Assembly: GCF_034140825.1 (NCBI RefSeq)
Contig: NC_089037.1
Span: forward strand, 9,746,001 to 9,810,000
Direction: 5' to 3'
From: Oryza sativa Japonica Group
Lineage: Eukaryota; Streptophyta; Magnoliopsida; Poales; Poaceae
Length of the DNA stretch: 64,000 bases
The translations under genes were made by a program, and so were the position numbers. Each line of letters opens with the position of its first letter. Positions within the stretch are counted from its first letter, which is position 1. Below the pieces are notes generated by a model. The model saw only the letters and a program-made list of their open reading frames with translations. It was not told the origin of the DNA and did no database searches. Shown piece by piece: positions 11,401-22,204 of the stretch.

Positions 11401-11565
11401 CTTGTTTGATTCCACCCATGTCTACTGCACAGACCTGGTGTCCCAGATCCTATCAGAGTGGTGCTGGTTAAATTCCGCTCAAGGACTGATGCCGCCAATG
11501 CTTTCATTACTAAGAACCGGGGTTTCTGCCTGAACAACCCTGTGAGCATGCGTGTTCTTCAATAG
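8490..11565 (+). CDS. mitochondrial RRM-like RNA-binding protein, 6 exons
   Basis: Exons 8490-8685, 9119-9275, 10150-10231, 10321-10368, 11128-11228 and 11433-11565 join in frame to 238 residues. The N-terminus (MTRLAAAALRRATAASG..., rich in Ala, Arg, Ser and without acidic residues for about 40 positions, with RLFSTEA) is a classic mitochondrial presequence. The C-terminal half contains AILLQGVPRNAVPEDIERFL, followed by IRVVLVKFRSRTDAANAF, which fits an RRM fold: RNP2-like ILLQGVP and a KFRSRTDAANAF segment in the usual RNP1-beta4 region. Role inferred: organellar RNA binding. The site II cluster just upstream fits a gene for a mitochondrial protein. Introns 4 and 5 each carry a Stowaway-like MITE. 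An apparent extra exon near 10050 was rejected because it brings an in-frame stop. Confidence 0.78.
10699..10934. mobile_element. Stowaway/Wanderer-like MITE in intron 4 of the RRM gene
   Basis: Left end CTATCTCCGTTTTTTAATAG and right end CTATTAAAAAACGGAGGGAG are inverted repeats; the inner arms also pair (GTTTGACCATTCG against CGAATGGTCAAAC). About 236 bp, no ORF. It is of the widespread grass family with CTCCGT-type termini. Confidence 0.8.
11261..11374. mobile_element. Stowaway MITE in intron 5 of the RRM gene
   Basis: Begins CTCCCTCCGTTTCATATTAT and ends in its inverted complement (ATAATATGAAACGGAGGAAG), flanked by TA on each side. Nearly the whole 114 bp folds into one hairpin. Confidence 0.85.
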
Positions 11566-12035
11566 CCCGTCCATTTTTATCGTGCTTATGGCAATCAGCT
11601 CCAAAATGAACCCTCTCAGCCTTTGGATCTGAACTCCTATCTGCAAATGTGGTAGAAAGTTTGACTTTGTACGTTTGCACTCTACTGTCAGTCGCTTTTA
11701 TGTTATTTTGTTTGTGCTTTTAGTTGTGCTACTTCATTTCTCTAATTTCATGTGTAAACTGGAAGTTGCTGTTGCCCCCAGTTTACAACAGAAACATCAG
11801 AAGGAATTATCCGTAATAAATGTTCAAAATTGCACATTTCTTTTCCATTGTTGGGATGCTTATGGTGGCGCATATCATGCATTCAAAATGCCTGCCTGAA
11901 ACGCCTGGCTTGTTGCTGGGATGAAATATGTTGTAAAATTTTCCATTAACCACAAATAGTCTCCTTTTAGTTCCATTAAGTGTTAGCTGATATTTATCAG
12001 GCACTTTAATCCATAGTATGATGCAATATAGAAGT

Positions 12036-12213
12036 ACTCTCTCCGTCCAAAATATAGCTACTTCTTATAGAGATTAAGGAAGACTGGGTTACCTTCGTTA
12101 ATTATCCTGGTTGGTGGGAGGTTGGGGTTGTGAACATAGGGGTATTTTAGACATTTTATCACTAATTCACTATAAACATCTCTTGGTGCTCTAAGTAGCT
12201 ATATTTTGGGACA
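12036..12213. mobile_element. Stowaway-like MITE
   Basis: The left end CTCTCCGTCCAAAATATAGC pairs with the right end GCTATATTTTGGGAC. About 180 bp, no coding content; lies downstream of the RRM gene. Confidence 0.65.
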
Positions 12214-12237
12214 AAATTTGAACGCTAGAAATATCTA

Positions 12238-12366
12238 CTCCCTTCATCCCAGAATAAGTTAATCTAGTACAACATATGACATATTTTAGTAGTATGAATA
12301 TGAACATTCATATACTAGGATATATCATATCTCATACTAGATTAACTTATTATGGGACGGAGGTAG
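12238..12366. mobile_element. Stowaway-like MITE
   Basis: Begins CTCCCTTCATCCCAGAATAA and ends TTATTATGGGACGGAGG; the two arms, including TTAATCTAGTA and its complement, pair through most of 129 bp. Confidence 0.7.
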
Positions 12367-12458
12367 TATATTTTAGGACTGATGGAGTAGTCCTATATGG
12401 TTGAGCGATATGATGGAATTGTTTGTTATGAACTTATACATCATTACACCATCAAAAT

Positions 12459-13216
12459 CAGTGGCGAATCTAGAACAAAAATATAGGGGGTGCTCCTTTC
12501 TAATGAGTTTTAGGAAGTATGATGGAAGCTTGCATGTCATCTAAATAGTTCTAATTAATTTGAAAAAAATGACAACATGGATTGATATGAGATATATTAC
12601 TCCGTAAATATATAACTTCTACAAGTTACAACAAAAATAACAAATTAAATTGAAAATAGTTATCGTATATTCACAATTATATATTTTTTTCGCAACTTGT
12701 AGAAGTTGAAATTTAACTTGCATGTTTGTGGAGTGATATATTTCATATTAATCATTTTTTTCAATTTTTTGATGATTATTTAGATGACATGCATAAAATG
12801 ATGGGATATCCCCTCGAGGAATGAAAACGCTTTCCCATTATGAAAGACAATACGACAAAGGCACAACCACAAATTCAATAACACAATTGTTGATAATTGT
12901 TGGATTACTTTGTGAGTAAAAACCACTCACTTCACTAATCCCCTGATCGTTCCATCCATTGAAGTAGGCAGAAAAGAAAGCAAAAACTAATACAGTAGCT
13001 TAATAAGGAAGGTCCAGCAGCCAATTAGTCCACTTAATCACCCATGGATCGCGAAATGTTGTCTTCGTTTGCTCCTTCCTTGCGACCTGGTTGATCTGCA
13101 CTTATGCAATACGCTGCTTCTCTCCCGAAGCCATGCGGCTGCTGCTCTGCATGCAGGGCAGGGGGTTCTGCCGAGATGGAGCTGAGGCTCAAGCCCCAAC
13201 GGTGAATCCGCCCCTG
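12459..13216. mobile_element. non-autonomous TIR element with an inner hairpin
   Basis: CAGTGGCGAATC at the left and GATTCGC-like complement (GGTGAATCCGCCCCTG) at the right form imperfect terminal inverted repeats. Inside, 12530-12620 and 12700-12800 are long inverted arms (for example CATCTAAATA against ATTTAGATGA, and ACTTCTACAAGTT against AACTTGTAGAAGTT). About 760 bp, no ORF. The superfamily is not resolved. Confidence 0.45.
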
Positions 13217-14940
13217 ATCAAAATGCCATTTTGTCTTAAATCACAAATGTGCACATCTGCCTGACGAGATAGTCCTACACGTCCTTGCTAACTGCACTAC
13301 GTAGTGACATTTTATTGTGCTCATAGCAGGTTGGTCCTATCCTATGCGTGCATCCTTCACCAGTTGATCGATGTGAATATCGTCATATCTGCAGGGAAAA
13401 TAACGTCAAGTTTGAGTAATTTGCAGATATTGTAATAAGCATTTCTTGGTTGCTGGTCAACCTTACGTCCTTACCCCGAGCTTCTTCTTTGTGAGAGCAA
13501 TCACTTCGCTAGGATCCTGCTTGGTGTGCATATACGCATCGATCTTGTTCAATTCCTGTTAAGCATTATTTTCCGTGTCACAAGTAAATCATCAAAATCA
13601 TCATTCATATGCTCTATCTTTGGTCTTCTTTTTTGTTCTCTTGCTGTCTGTTACCTTAATGAAAATCTGTATGTTAGCCCTTCCTTCAGTAATATCATAG
13701 TTCTTTATGCCAGCAAACAGTGTCTGAAATCCATCAATAAAAGGTGCATACGCAATGTCAACCTGTCCAAAAGATAAAGAAAAACATCAATACCATGTTT
13801 AACCAGCAATAACCAGTGGGTGAGGTTTTCAAATCATTTATGCAAATTACCAGACTAAATTGGCCAAGGAAGAATGGGCCATCATCAAATTTTGATAGGG
13901 AGAATTCTATGTTGTCTAGGGCAGCAGCTGATGATCAGGGATGCTTCGTAAGTCAGTCTCATATTTGAAAGAGAAAAAAATGTCAAAATTACAAGTGAAT
14001 TATGGTTAGTGTTTTCAGTTCTTGCCAGCTTCTGCTGTCATAGCATCCTTGGAGATCAGAGCGGAACGCACAGCCTGATTGAAGATATCTGAATAAGCCA
14101 GGAGTTCTTCTGCAAGCCTTTGCTTTTCAGAATCCTAATGTCACCAGTAGAGGTATCAATCCTGTCAGGGCTTGTTATTACAGATTTGGAGTTAAGCAGT
14201 TTGATAGGCTTACATCAGGAGTCAATCTGGGGCCTGCAAAGTTGATGTCTATGTACTTGATCAAATCCAAACTCTCTCCAATGATTTTGTTGTTGTGCTC
14301 CAGGGATGGCAGCTGTCATGACAAGTATCAAGCATTAAGAAAACAAGTATTATCTACATTTTCATATAATATTTAAGACTAGCCACACCGTATTCTTGGG
14401 GTACACCTCCTTGTACCATGCTGGCCTATCATTCGTGTCCATGGGGACTAATTTGATCTTCTCCTGCAAACCCTGATGCCCAAAACAATCAAAATTCAAA
14501 ACCACCGACGTACAATTTGCTAAAGAAGACAAGTGAATCAAGCTTGTTCAGAAGACCAGCTTGGTTTTGTAGTACCTTGTAGTTCCTTGCGATCCATGCC
14601 CGTTGCGCATATGGGCAAATGTTGACATGTACAATCTGCCATTGCAACTTTTTATACATTAGCAAGGTCGAGATGATTTGACAAATGCAGATCAAGGTGA
14701 TTGTGGACGTTACAGATAGCATATTTTCTGAAAGATTTGAAAGGGAGAAGGTAATTTCAGATAAACAGTAATGATTGATCAACCTGGTTTCGCCATCGTA
14801 GAGAGGTGGCTGCTTAGAAGCAGATGGCATAGTAGGCGGGAGAACTTCCATTGCAAGCCTAAATCCAACAGAGACGATAAATCATACCGTGCAATTATGT
14901 GATTCAGATATAGTACGTATTATTCGTTGCAATAGAGTAA

Positions 14941-15180
14941 GGGTGTGTTTGAGAAGAAGGGGATTGAGGAGATTGGGAAGATACGCAAAACGAGGTGAGC
15001 TATTAGCTCATGATTAATTGAGTATTAACTATTTTAAATTTCAAAAATGGATTAATATGATTTTTTTAAAGCAACCCTATAGAAATTTTTTGCAAAAAAC
15101 GCACCGTTTAGTAGTTTGGGAAACGTGCGTGCGGAAAACGAAACAAACAAACTCACTCTCTCACCCTCTCGAACGCTGCC
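14941..15180. mobile_element. MITE with GGGTGTGTTTGAGAAG end, in intron 1 of GST copy A
   Basis: GGGTGTGTTTGAGA at the left pairs imperfectly with TCTCGAACGCTGCC at the right. Flanks are TAA (14938-14940) and TTA (15181-15183), which fits a 3-bp TWA target site of the PIF/Harbinger (Tourist) type. About 240 bp. Confidence 0.5.
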
Positions 15181-15183
15181 TTA

Positions 15184-15482
15184 GGGCAAGTACTATGGCA
15201 TCCAAGCATAATCTCCTAGATGCCACATAAGCTAAAATAGTGAGGTGGAGGAGAGAAGAGATGAGAGAGATAAAGCAGCCACCTCTCATGCAAGAGGCAA
15301 CCACTACACAAAATTCAAGACAAAAGGAGAGAGGTGAAGAGTAGATTGGGCAAACAAACATTGGGGCTAGTGTATTAGAATTAGTATATATGTGATATAT
15401 TGTACATGTTACCTCTACATTTATTAGCTGATGATGTGGTCAACATTAGATGCAACATCCACCTCTTTTATAAAACTTGTCC
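15184..15482. mobile_element. MITE with GGGCAAGT ends, in intron 1 of GST copy A
   Basis: GGGCAAGTAC at the left and ACTTGTCC at the right are inverted repeats, flanked by TTA (15181-15183) and TAA (15483-15485). The inner arms (CATCCAAGC, CTCCTAGATGCCAC against TTAGATGCAACATCCACCTC) also relate. About 300 bp, no ORF. It abuts the preceding MITE, sharing the TTA. Confidence 0.55.
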
Positions 15483-15856
15483 TAAGAAACTTTTCTTTGA
15501 AAAAAAAAGAGAGTAGAAACTGCATCGCACCTACTTGCTGCTACTGCTGCTGCCATTGCCATTGCGATTGCCGTACACAACTTGCAAAAATGAGCACTTT
15601 TTGTAGGTGAAACCGCTGCATCTGTCACACCGTGCTCTGGTAAACGAGAGTACAGGAGTAAGACGGGCGTTGAAAGGTAAAACGAGAAGAAAACTTGAGG
15701 CGTCAGCGGTGACGGCCGAAGCAAAAGAGGAGCGAGTGGTGATGGCTGGTGCCATGTCGCTCCTGGAACGTGTCACGTTACAAAGCGGTGATTAGTCGGC
15801 ATCTTGCACACGGTTCTTCACGAGCTGGAGAAGAATACACAGGATGTGCCAGAGCG

Positions 15857-16030
15857 GTCAATTTTTTTTAGGAACGGGCAGGAGCTCTGCCATTTCGTTT
15901 ATAGAAGAAGAGAGATACAAAGTTTCAACATACAAAGTTTCAGCATTTAAAGGGTGTCACAGAGAGGTGCCAAAAAAGAGAGAGCAGGGAGATACAAGTA
16001 TTTTAAGAGAATACAAGGCAACTAAAATCA
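15857..16030 (-). mobile_element. LINE 3'-end fragment
   Basis: On the minus strand this reads as a short L1-like 3' tail (AAACGAAATGGCAGAGCTCC, then a purine-rich poly-A-like end given here as TTTTTTT near 15862). No reverse transcriptase sequence is present. Confidence 0.35.
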
Positions 16031-16066
16031 TCATGCGTGGTATAGACATCTAACCAATTTTTGCTA

Positions 16067-16211
16067 CTCCCTCCGTCCCATAATATAATAATTTAGAATC
16101 AGATGGGACACTTCATGGTACAAGGAATCTGAATAGTAAACATGTCCGGATTCGTTGTATTATGAAGTGTCTCGTCTGAAACTAGGTTGCTATATTATGG
16201 GATGGAGGGAG
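16067..16211. mobile_element. Stowaway MITE
   Basis: CTCCCTCCGTCCCATAATAT at the left and ATATTATGGGATGGAGGGAG at the right, flanked by TA dinucleotides. About 145 bp, hairpin-forming. Confidence 0.85.
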
Positions 16212-16213
16212 TA

Positions 16214-17234
16214 CATCGTAGACTTCTTGTATGGTGATGACTGTCAAAAGAGTGATTAGTTTTTCAAGGCCACATGAAATGGACACTGGCATTTGTGTTC
16301 ATTTCTCGAGTTTGGTTGACTACTCGTGCTCAGCCAACTCAGTGATCTTAACATGTATACAAAGGTATTCATGTAGTAGTGGAGTATTAAGCAAAGGATT
16401 ACAAGGTAGTACTAACAAGAGCATGAGTAATATTTGCAGTTGCCGCTGTAAACTGAACACAAATAAATTACTCCGCCGGTTTTATACTACTTGAATGCTT
16501 TTGAATCGCCTAATACTGGTAAGTTAGTAACACCTGCAGCTCTGAACCAATAGGCCATGGTTGAACCACTAACTGTAACTGATCAACCATGGCATGTCCT
16601 CACACTTACGCCAATGCAATAATCTGCATAATCATGCTTCTACGAGGAAGATTAGCAAAGTGGAAAAGGACAGAGGGAGAGGGCTTCAGGATCGGCCTTC
16701 ATTTCGTTGGCAAAAGCAGTAACGATTCAATCCATTCGGGGCTTCGGAGAAACAAAAAACGAACTCTGTTTTACTCTTTTTCATACGCAGTTCACTGCGC
16801 TTTCTCGCAGGAGACGTTTCTCAACGATCCATTCTGGAGGATTGTGAATTTATGATACGTGCTTATCACCAAGTTTCCTCACCCATCATTAGAACGTCCG
16901 GTTGACTTCTGCTTAGCATATTTGCAGAAGTACTTCACTATGAAAATCATCCTGACAACTAGTAATAATGATACAAGAAGCATTGATTTATTAGACAACG
17001 CCCCGCGAAGCTTGTAATTAATTATATGACGGGAAATTCACATTAACAGCTGTACACAGCCAAACCAAAAATACATAATAGTTTGTTCCATAAGCATGGT
17101 CTGCATGACATGCATTATCTTATTCAAGATAAACCATATGCTAAAATGAAGCACACTAGTCTTTATCTACTATATACTGCACCAGCTCCCTGTCTCCATC
17201 GCAGGTTGTTGTGGGTTCATCCTTGGTCACATCT
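16214..17234. other. intergenic between GST copies A and B
   Basis: About 1 kb without a convincing gene. It contains the 3' flank of copy B and several short chance frames. Nothing else stands out. Confidence 0.4.
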
Positions 17235-19416
17235 TCAGGCAATCTGGAAGTTAAAATGTGCAAAAAATGTATAAATGTAGTATGTCGGCAGATGAAATGG
17301 ATCATAAGAACAATTTTGCCGGGTCGGCGGAAGGAGATCATAAGAACAATTGTAAATATATCTTACCCCAAGACGCTTCTTTGTGTGTTCAAGCAAAAAC
17401 TGTGGGTCCTGTTTGGTTTCTGTATAGGCATGAATCTTGTTCACTTCCTGTAACATATCAATTTGAGTTAGTTTCTCCTCAGCGAAGTTTTTTCTAACAA
17501 GAACATTGATTTGAACTACACCATGTGATCTTTGGCCACAGGAACTAGTATTCGAAACAACGTCAATAAAAATAGGGTAAACATAATCCCAACCAACTAA
17601 CATATGGCGCAATCTCACATTCTCATGTACCATCATTCTGAATTACCTCGATGAATTTCTGAAGGTTGGGTCGGCCCTTGGTGATATCGTAGTTCTTTAT
17701 ACCAGAAAAGAATATCTGAAACCTTTCAATAAATGGAACATACGCAATGTCCACCTGGAAAGAAATAAGGAGTATCAAGCACATTTTTTTCAGCAAAAAC
17801 AAAAAGCTTTCAAAAATAATTTTAAATGATAATCCAGGGAAAAACATTCCCAGACTATAGTGGCGTACCAAGCTGAACTGGCCAAGGAAGAATGGGCCAT
17901 CGTTGAACTTTGACAGAGCAGCTTCTATTTTGTCAAGAGCAGCAACTGACGAAGAGTATTATATTAGCAGATTAGCACGTGGATACAAACTGCAGAATTT
18001 ATGCATAAAAAATCGTTCAAATGAGTAATCAAGTAGTAGTACACGAGTGCTCTCACCAGCCTCATCGCACACATCTCCCTTGGCGACTATGGATGAGTAC
18101 GATGCTTTGTTGAACGCATCAGTGTACGCAAGAAGCTCCTCAGCGAACTGCTGCTTCTCAGAATCCTGTCAAATTACACATTCAAAGGCTAACACATTAT
18201 AAATTACTTCTCTTTTTGCAAGCATTACACCAGTGAAAGTTGAACATATCGTCTTACATCAGGGAGTAATGCTGGCCCTTCGAAATTGGTGTCAATGTAC
18301 TTGACCAAATCCAAGCTTTCTCCTTTCACCTGATTGTTGTGCTCAAGTGAAGGTACCTATCAAAAAGTAAAAGTGCATACACAGACCCGGCAAAAAAAAG
18401 TAAGTGCACACCTATAGCAAATTAAGCTGTAAAGGATTTTTCTTTTTTATTGGAGCAGAGTTGAGACTTGACAGTAACAAGGTGTTAGGAAACGATAGGC
18501 GAACAAACGATAAATAATAATAGATCAATCATATAAGACACGAGATTTAACGTGGAAAACCCTTCCAAAACCGGACAGAAAAAACCACGGGCGCTAGCCA
18601 GCAAAATATCTTCATTATATCTGGGGTGAGATTACATCGCCGCACGGCGGCTTACAAGAGGTATATATATGGTGGAACCCTAAAAAGATGACGATCCGTC
18701 GGCTGAAGCTCGCTTTTATTAAGTGCAAATAAATTTGGATCACAACTCAACACCAGGGATACTCTATACCTTGTTCTCTGGGTAAACCTTCTCCTTGTAC
18801 CAAGCAGGCCTGTCTGCAAGATCAATCGCGACAATCTTGATCTTATCCTGCAAACCCTGGAAACGAAAAGACAAACAAAAAAGATCCAATTTTATCGGAG
18901 AAACACCACCACAAAACTAGAGAAGTCTTCAATTCCCGATCTAAATGGAGGGTATGTGATCCAATCTCCCAAAACTACGAACCGAGTCCGCAAATCAAAG
19001 AACAGCATGTAATACCTTGTAGTTCCTGGCAATCCACGCGCGCTGCGCGTAAGGGCAGTGGTACGCAACGTACAACCTGCGCAAGGCAAACAAATCAAAT
19101 TACCCCTAATCTATGCAGATTGCAGAAACCAGAAAAGTTCAGATAACTGCAATTCCTTTCGTTTTTTTTCTTTTTTAAACTTTTTTTTTTGTCTGCATAA
19201 ACCCTACCTGGTGGTTCCATCGAAGAGGGGAGGGGGCTCCGATGAGGAGGTCAGGGAAGGGGGGAGCACTTCCTTCTCAGAGCTGCACATGAGTAAGAGA
19301 AGCAAAGAAATTCAGATTTTAATCAAGAACCGCAACAAGCGGTTTATTCTTCTCCTCAGCCTCGCCGCAGCCGGCACGCGTGCTCACCTTGCCGGTGCGG
19401 CGGCCGCGGCAGCCAT
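17235..19416 (-). CDS. GSTL: lambda-class glutathione transferase (IN2-1 type), copy B, 10 exons
   Basis: Exons 19416-19388, 19282-19208, 19076-19016, 18856-18770, 18356-18258, 18165-18057, 17945-17869, 17754-17647, 17447-17367 and 17243-17235 join in frame to 244 residues, close to other lambda GSTs. Thioredoxin-fold half: active site HCPYAQRAW with Cys42 in place of the Ser/Tyr of other GST classes, then KVYPENKVPSLEHN (cis-Pro loop) and the GES glutathione-binding motif. Helical half: DGPFFLGQFSLVDIAYVPFIERF, with the conserved N-capping region, ending KKRLGIA. Lambda GSTs are cytosolic or plastid thiol transferases that reduce glutathione conjugates; in maize the class was found as safener-inducible IN2-1. 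There is no long transit peptide, so a cytosolic place is likely. All splice sites are GT-AG. Intron 4 carries an LTR-like insertion. Confidence 0.9.
18483..18752. mobile_element. short solo-LTR-like fossil in intron 4 of GST copy B
   Basis: The segment starts TGTTAGGAAACGATAGG and ends ACTCAACA (TG...CA), and includes AACGTGGAAAACCC, often seen in Copia-type LTRs of grasses. The five flanking bases are CAAGG on the left and CCAGG on the right, a near match for a target duplication. About 270 bp, no coding domain. Confidence 0.45.
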
Positions 19417-19974
19417 GGCGACGGTGCGGGACGGGGAGAGATTCTTGGCGTCGCGGAGGTTGCACCGGGCGACGCTTCGCGAGCTCGGGCGAATCTTTAT
19501 TGTGCGCGACGATGGGACGGAAGAACTACGGGAGGTGGAGGGGCGCGTCAGTGGTGACGGGGAGCATCGGCCGCGAGGGAAAGCGAGCGAATTCATGGGG
19601 AGAGAGAGTGTGAGGTGGTAATGGCGGAGGCGATACGTCAGCAGCTGATTCGGGCGCGGAAGGTCAGGTTCGTCAAGCCGCTCAGCACCTGGACGAGAAC
19701 GTGGTGTGGGTGCACGCACATCCTCCCGTGTTCCTGTGCTTTCTTCCGGGATTTCTCCAGAAGGAAACCGGTGGTTTGTTGGGGTGGGACCGAGGGAGAT
19801 GTTTTCGGGTTTTCCTCGGCCCAAATTATACAAAACCACAATATGTTCGTTTTGAAGTGGGTTAAGGAGACGGACATCCTCGATCCATTACGGAGGGAAC
19901 TATCCTACCTCCTTGGCTCACTACATAGGGAATTGTTCTAGATAGGCCTGTTGAGACCCACCTAACTATTAATA

Positions 19975-20114
19975 CCTCCATTTCAAAATATAAGAAATTT
20001 TCGATGAAGGTGACGCATCCTATTACAATGAATTTAGACATAAGCCTTCCAGATTTATTGTGATAGGATGTTTCATAGCCACCTAAAATTCCTTATATTT
20101 TAGGACGGACGAAG
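19975..20114. mobile_element. Stowaway-like MITE
   Basis: CCTCCATTTCAAAATATAAG pairs with CTTATATTTTAGGACGGACG; the inner arms (GCATCCTATTACAATGAA-type against TTATTGTGATAGGATG) also pair. TA flanks. Confidence 0.75.
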
Positions 20115-20171
20115 TAGTATGTTTTATTTCGATCCTAGTTTGAGTTCGTGTGCGCATCATACATGCATATA

Positions 20172-20393
20172 GGGGTGAAAATGGTTACGGAAATTCCAAA
20201 CGCCGTTTTTGTATAAAGGGTACCATTTTCGACCATACCGTTTATTGCTATTTTAAAATTTTGTTTTTTCTAATATCTTTCTGCATCGTATTAATATCGA
20301 CACTGAGTAGTTTAAATGATAAATATGATCAATTACCGGCTGATCGACCGTTGTTCCTGAAGAGATGCTACCGATTTCGACCGTTTTTACCCC
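20172..20393. mobile_element. MITE with GGGGTGAAAA termini
   Basis: GGGGTGAAAATGGTTACGG at the left and CCGTTTTTACCCC at the right are imperfect inverted repeats, with further internal pairing around CCGTTT and the complementary arms. About 220 bp, probably hAT-type. Confidence 0.6.
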
Positions 20394-20399
20394 TACGTA

Positions 20400-21372
20400 C
20401 ACACACACGAAAAGCTGCTCCCTTTGACACACTTAAAAGACGTACCATAACATCAAGCGTTCTGCATGGATTGATGGGTGCAAACCAAAAGTCCTCATGC
20501 CTCTTGTCTATGCGATCTCCAAGAACAAAGGAAAGTCCCTACGCCAAGTAAAAGAAGACGACACCTGGGTGCATGACCTGACCCTCGATGCAGACTCATA
20601 TTTCACAATCAACCTTGTTGACCAGTTAGTCCGCTAGTGGGAAGCGGTTCGGAATGTGAACTTAAACAACGAAGAACCGGACCAGATTGTTTGGAAATTC
20701 ATAAGTAATAGGCACTACACATCCTCCTCGGCCTACCATGCACAGTGCTTGCGGGCGCCAAACACAAGTCTCAACTCCTTGTTCTAGAAAATCTGGGCGC
20801 CGGGGAAATGCAAATTCCATGCATAGCTCATCATCCAGAATAGAGTTTGGACGTCTGACCGGCTTGCGAAAGGAGTTGACAAAACAACAGCCATTGCCCT
20901 CTCTGTCGTTGTAAAGCCGAGACGGCCTTGCATCTCGTCACCATGTGAGGATATACAAAGATAATCTGACACCTCGTTGCTAGATGGGTGGGATATCAAC
21001 AATTGGTGCCGGCTCAGTGGGAGGAAGCTCGGTCAGTCCATCAATGGTGGGAGAGCCTAGCAAATACGCTCAACGTCCTAAAAAAGGGTCTTCGATCCCT
21101 CATCTTGTTAGTCGTCTGGGAAATCTGGAAGGTGAGAAATCGACGGATTTTCGACCACAAAGAGGTGGCAACAAGCTTTCTCCTAACAAAAATCAAAGAA
21201 GAGGCTAGCCTTTGGGCTTTAGCAGGGGCTAAAAGATTGCACGAGTTCGTCCCGCAACTTGTATAGTGTATAGCTTACGGTGACCTCTCTCTTTTTCGCT
21301 TTACCCTAGAGGTTGTATTTTCTTCTACTCTATTAAATGAAAAGGCACTTTTGTGCTATTTTCCGTTAAAAG
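20400..21372 (+). mobile_element. 5'-truncated LINE remnant (zf-RVT region)
   Basis: Scattered frames match the C-terminal zinc-finger region of plant L1-type reverse transcriptases: a segment like SSAYHAQCLRA, then KIWAPGKCKFHA and IIQNRVWTSDRLAKG, then a DNNW-like stretch and later a VVWEIWKVRNRRIF block, which is typical of such ends. Several stops and shifts break the frame. The 3' end (TTAAATGAAAAGGCACTTTTGTG, read near 21340) ends in a short GTTAAAAG rather than a long poly-A. About 970 bp of an element that would be 5-6 kb. Confidence 0.65.
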
Positions 21373-21654
21373 GAAAGATAACGTCACGAAACATTCTATT
21401 AATAGCACAAACTCCTAACTTGTTGCTAAACGTTCTAGTGAAGGGTGTTATGTTTTCATATCATTCAAGTGTGCCAAATGGCTTCATAAAAAAATAAGAC
21501 CAAGTCTATGTAATATTATAGGCACCAGAATCATCGTATGTATGGTCATATATACCAATGATTTCACCGAAACACTCACACTAATGGTGCTTTGAAAGGA
21601 CTTATGATGTGACTCAACAATTCAAAAACCTTATTTCCCTTTTAAAAAACATAT

Positions 21655-21905
21655 TTCTCTGTTTATATTATAATATGTTTTAACTTTTTAATCAGACAAA
21701 CTTTCTTAGGTTTGACTATATTTATAGGAAAAAAAACATAACACTATCTACAACATTAAATTAGTTTCGTTAAATCTAACATTTACATAGTATTATATTT
21801 GTTTTGTGTTAAAAATATTACTACCCTATTCTACAAACTTTGTTAAGTTAGAGGTCTGCTTATAATAAGTCAAAACGTCTTATTAATATGAAACTGTAGG
21901 GATAA
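21655..21905. mobile_element. degenerate Stowaway-like MITE
   Basis: CTGTTTATATTATAATATGTTTT at the left and the right-hand AAACGTCTTATTAATATGAAAC are diverged versions of the termini seen in intact copies in this window. Boundaries are uncertain. Confidence 0.4.
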
Positions 21906-22204
21906 TAAATACTAGTAAATAAGTTTGACAACAAAAGATTATTTTCAATGACATGAAAGTATATTTAAGACCAACGACATTGAGTAACATAGAATTACAC
22001 CAGTATTTTATTACTCAAACATGACTTTTACACCACATGTCAACTTCGGTTTATTGGAAGCAAAAGCTGCAAAACATGTACTATCAACTGGAGTAGCAAG
22101 AAAAGAGTATTGATTTTTTGTGTGTGTGTGTGGGGGGGGGGGGGGGGGGGCGGGGCATGGATCATCATCATTCTGTCATTCAGTACATCGCTGGCTCAAC
22201 ATCT

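Larger units (their letters stand above)
13383..15562 (-). pseudogene. GSTL: lambda-class glutathione transferase copy A, frameshifted at the active site
   Basis: Ten exon-like blocks match copies B and C: 15562-15531, 14858-14784, 14635-14576, 14472-14389, 14312-14214, 14134-14026, 13927-13851, 13762-13655, 13555-13475, 13388-13383 (ends ...KKLGI). Block sizes equal those of B except exon 1 (32 vs 29 nt), exon 3 (60 instead of 61), exon 4 (84 instead of 87, a codon loss) and a shorter last one. The missing base in exon 3 lies just before the CPYAQRAW active-site codons, so the normally spliced mRNA is frameshifted. Retaining intron 2 (148 nt, open) restores the frame. Intron 6 uses a GC donor. 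Lambda GSTs have an active-site Cys and act as thiol transferases on glutathionylated compounds such as flavonols. Intron 1 carries two MITEs. The rest of the frame is intact, so the break is recent, or the copy makes an unusual isoform. Confidence 0.72.

Noticed and set aside
19058-19621. 187-codon plus-strand frame across the start of GST copy B
   Set aside because: Antisense to GST exons 1 and 2 and promoter; no family resemblance, composition of a shadow frame.
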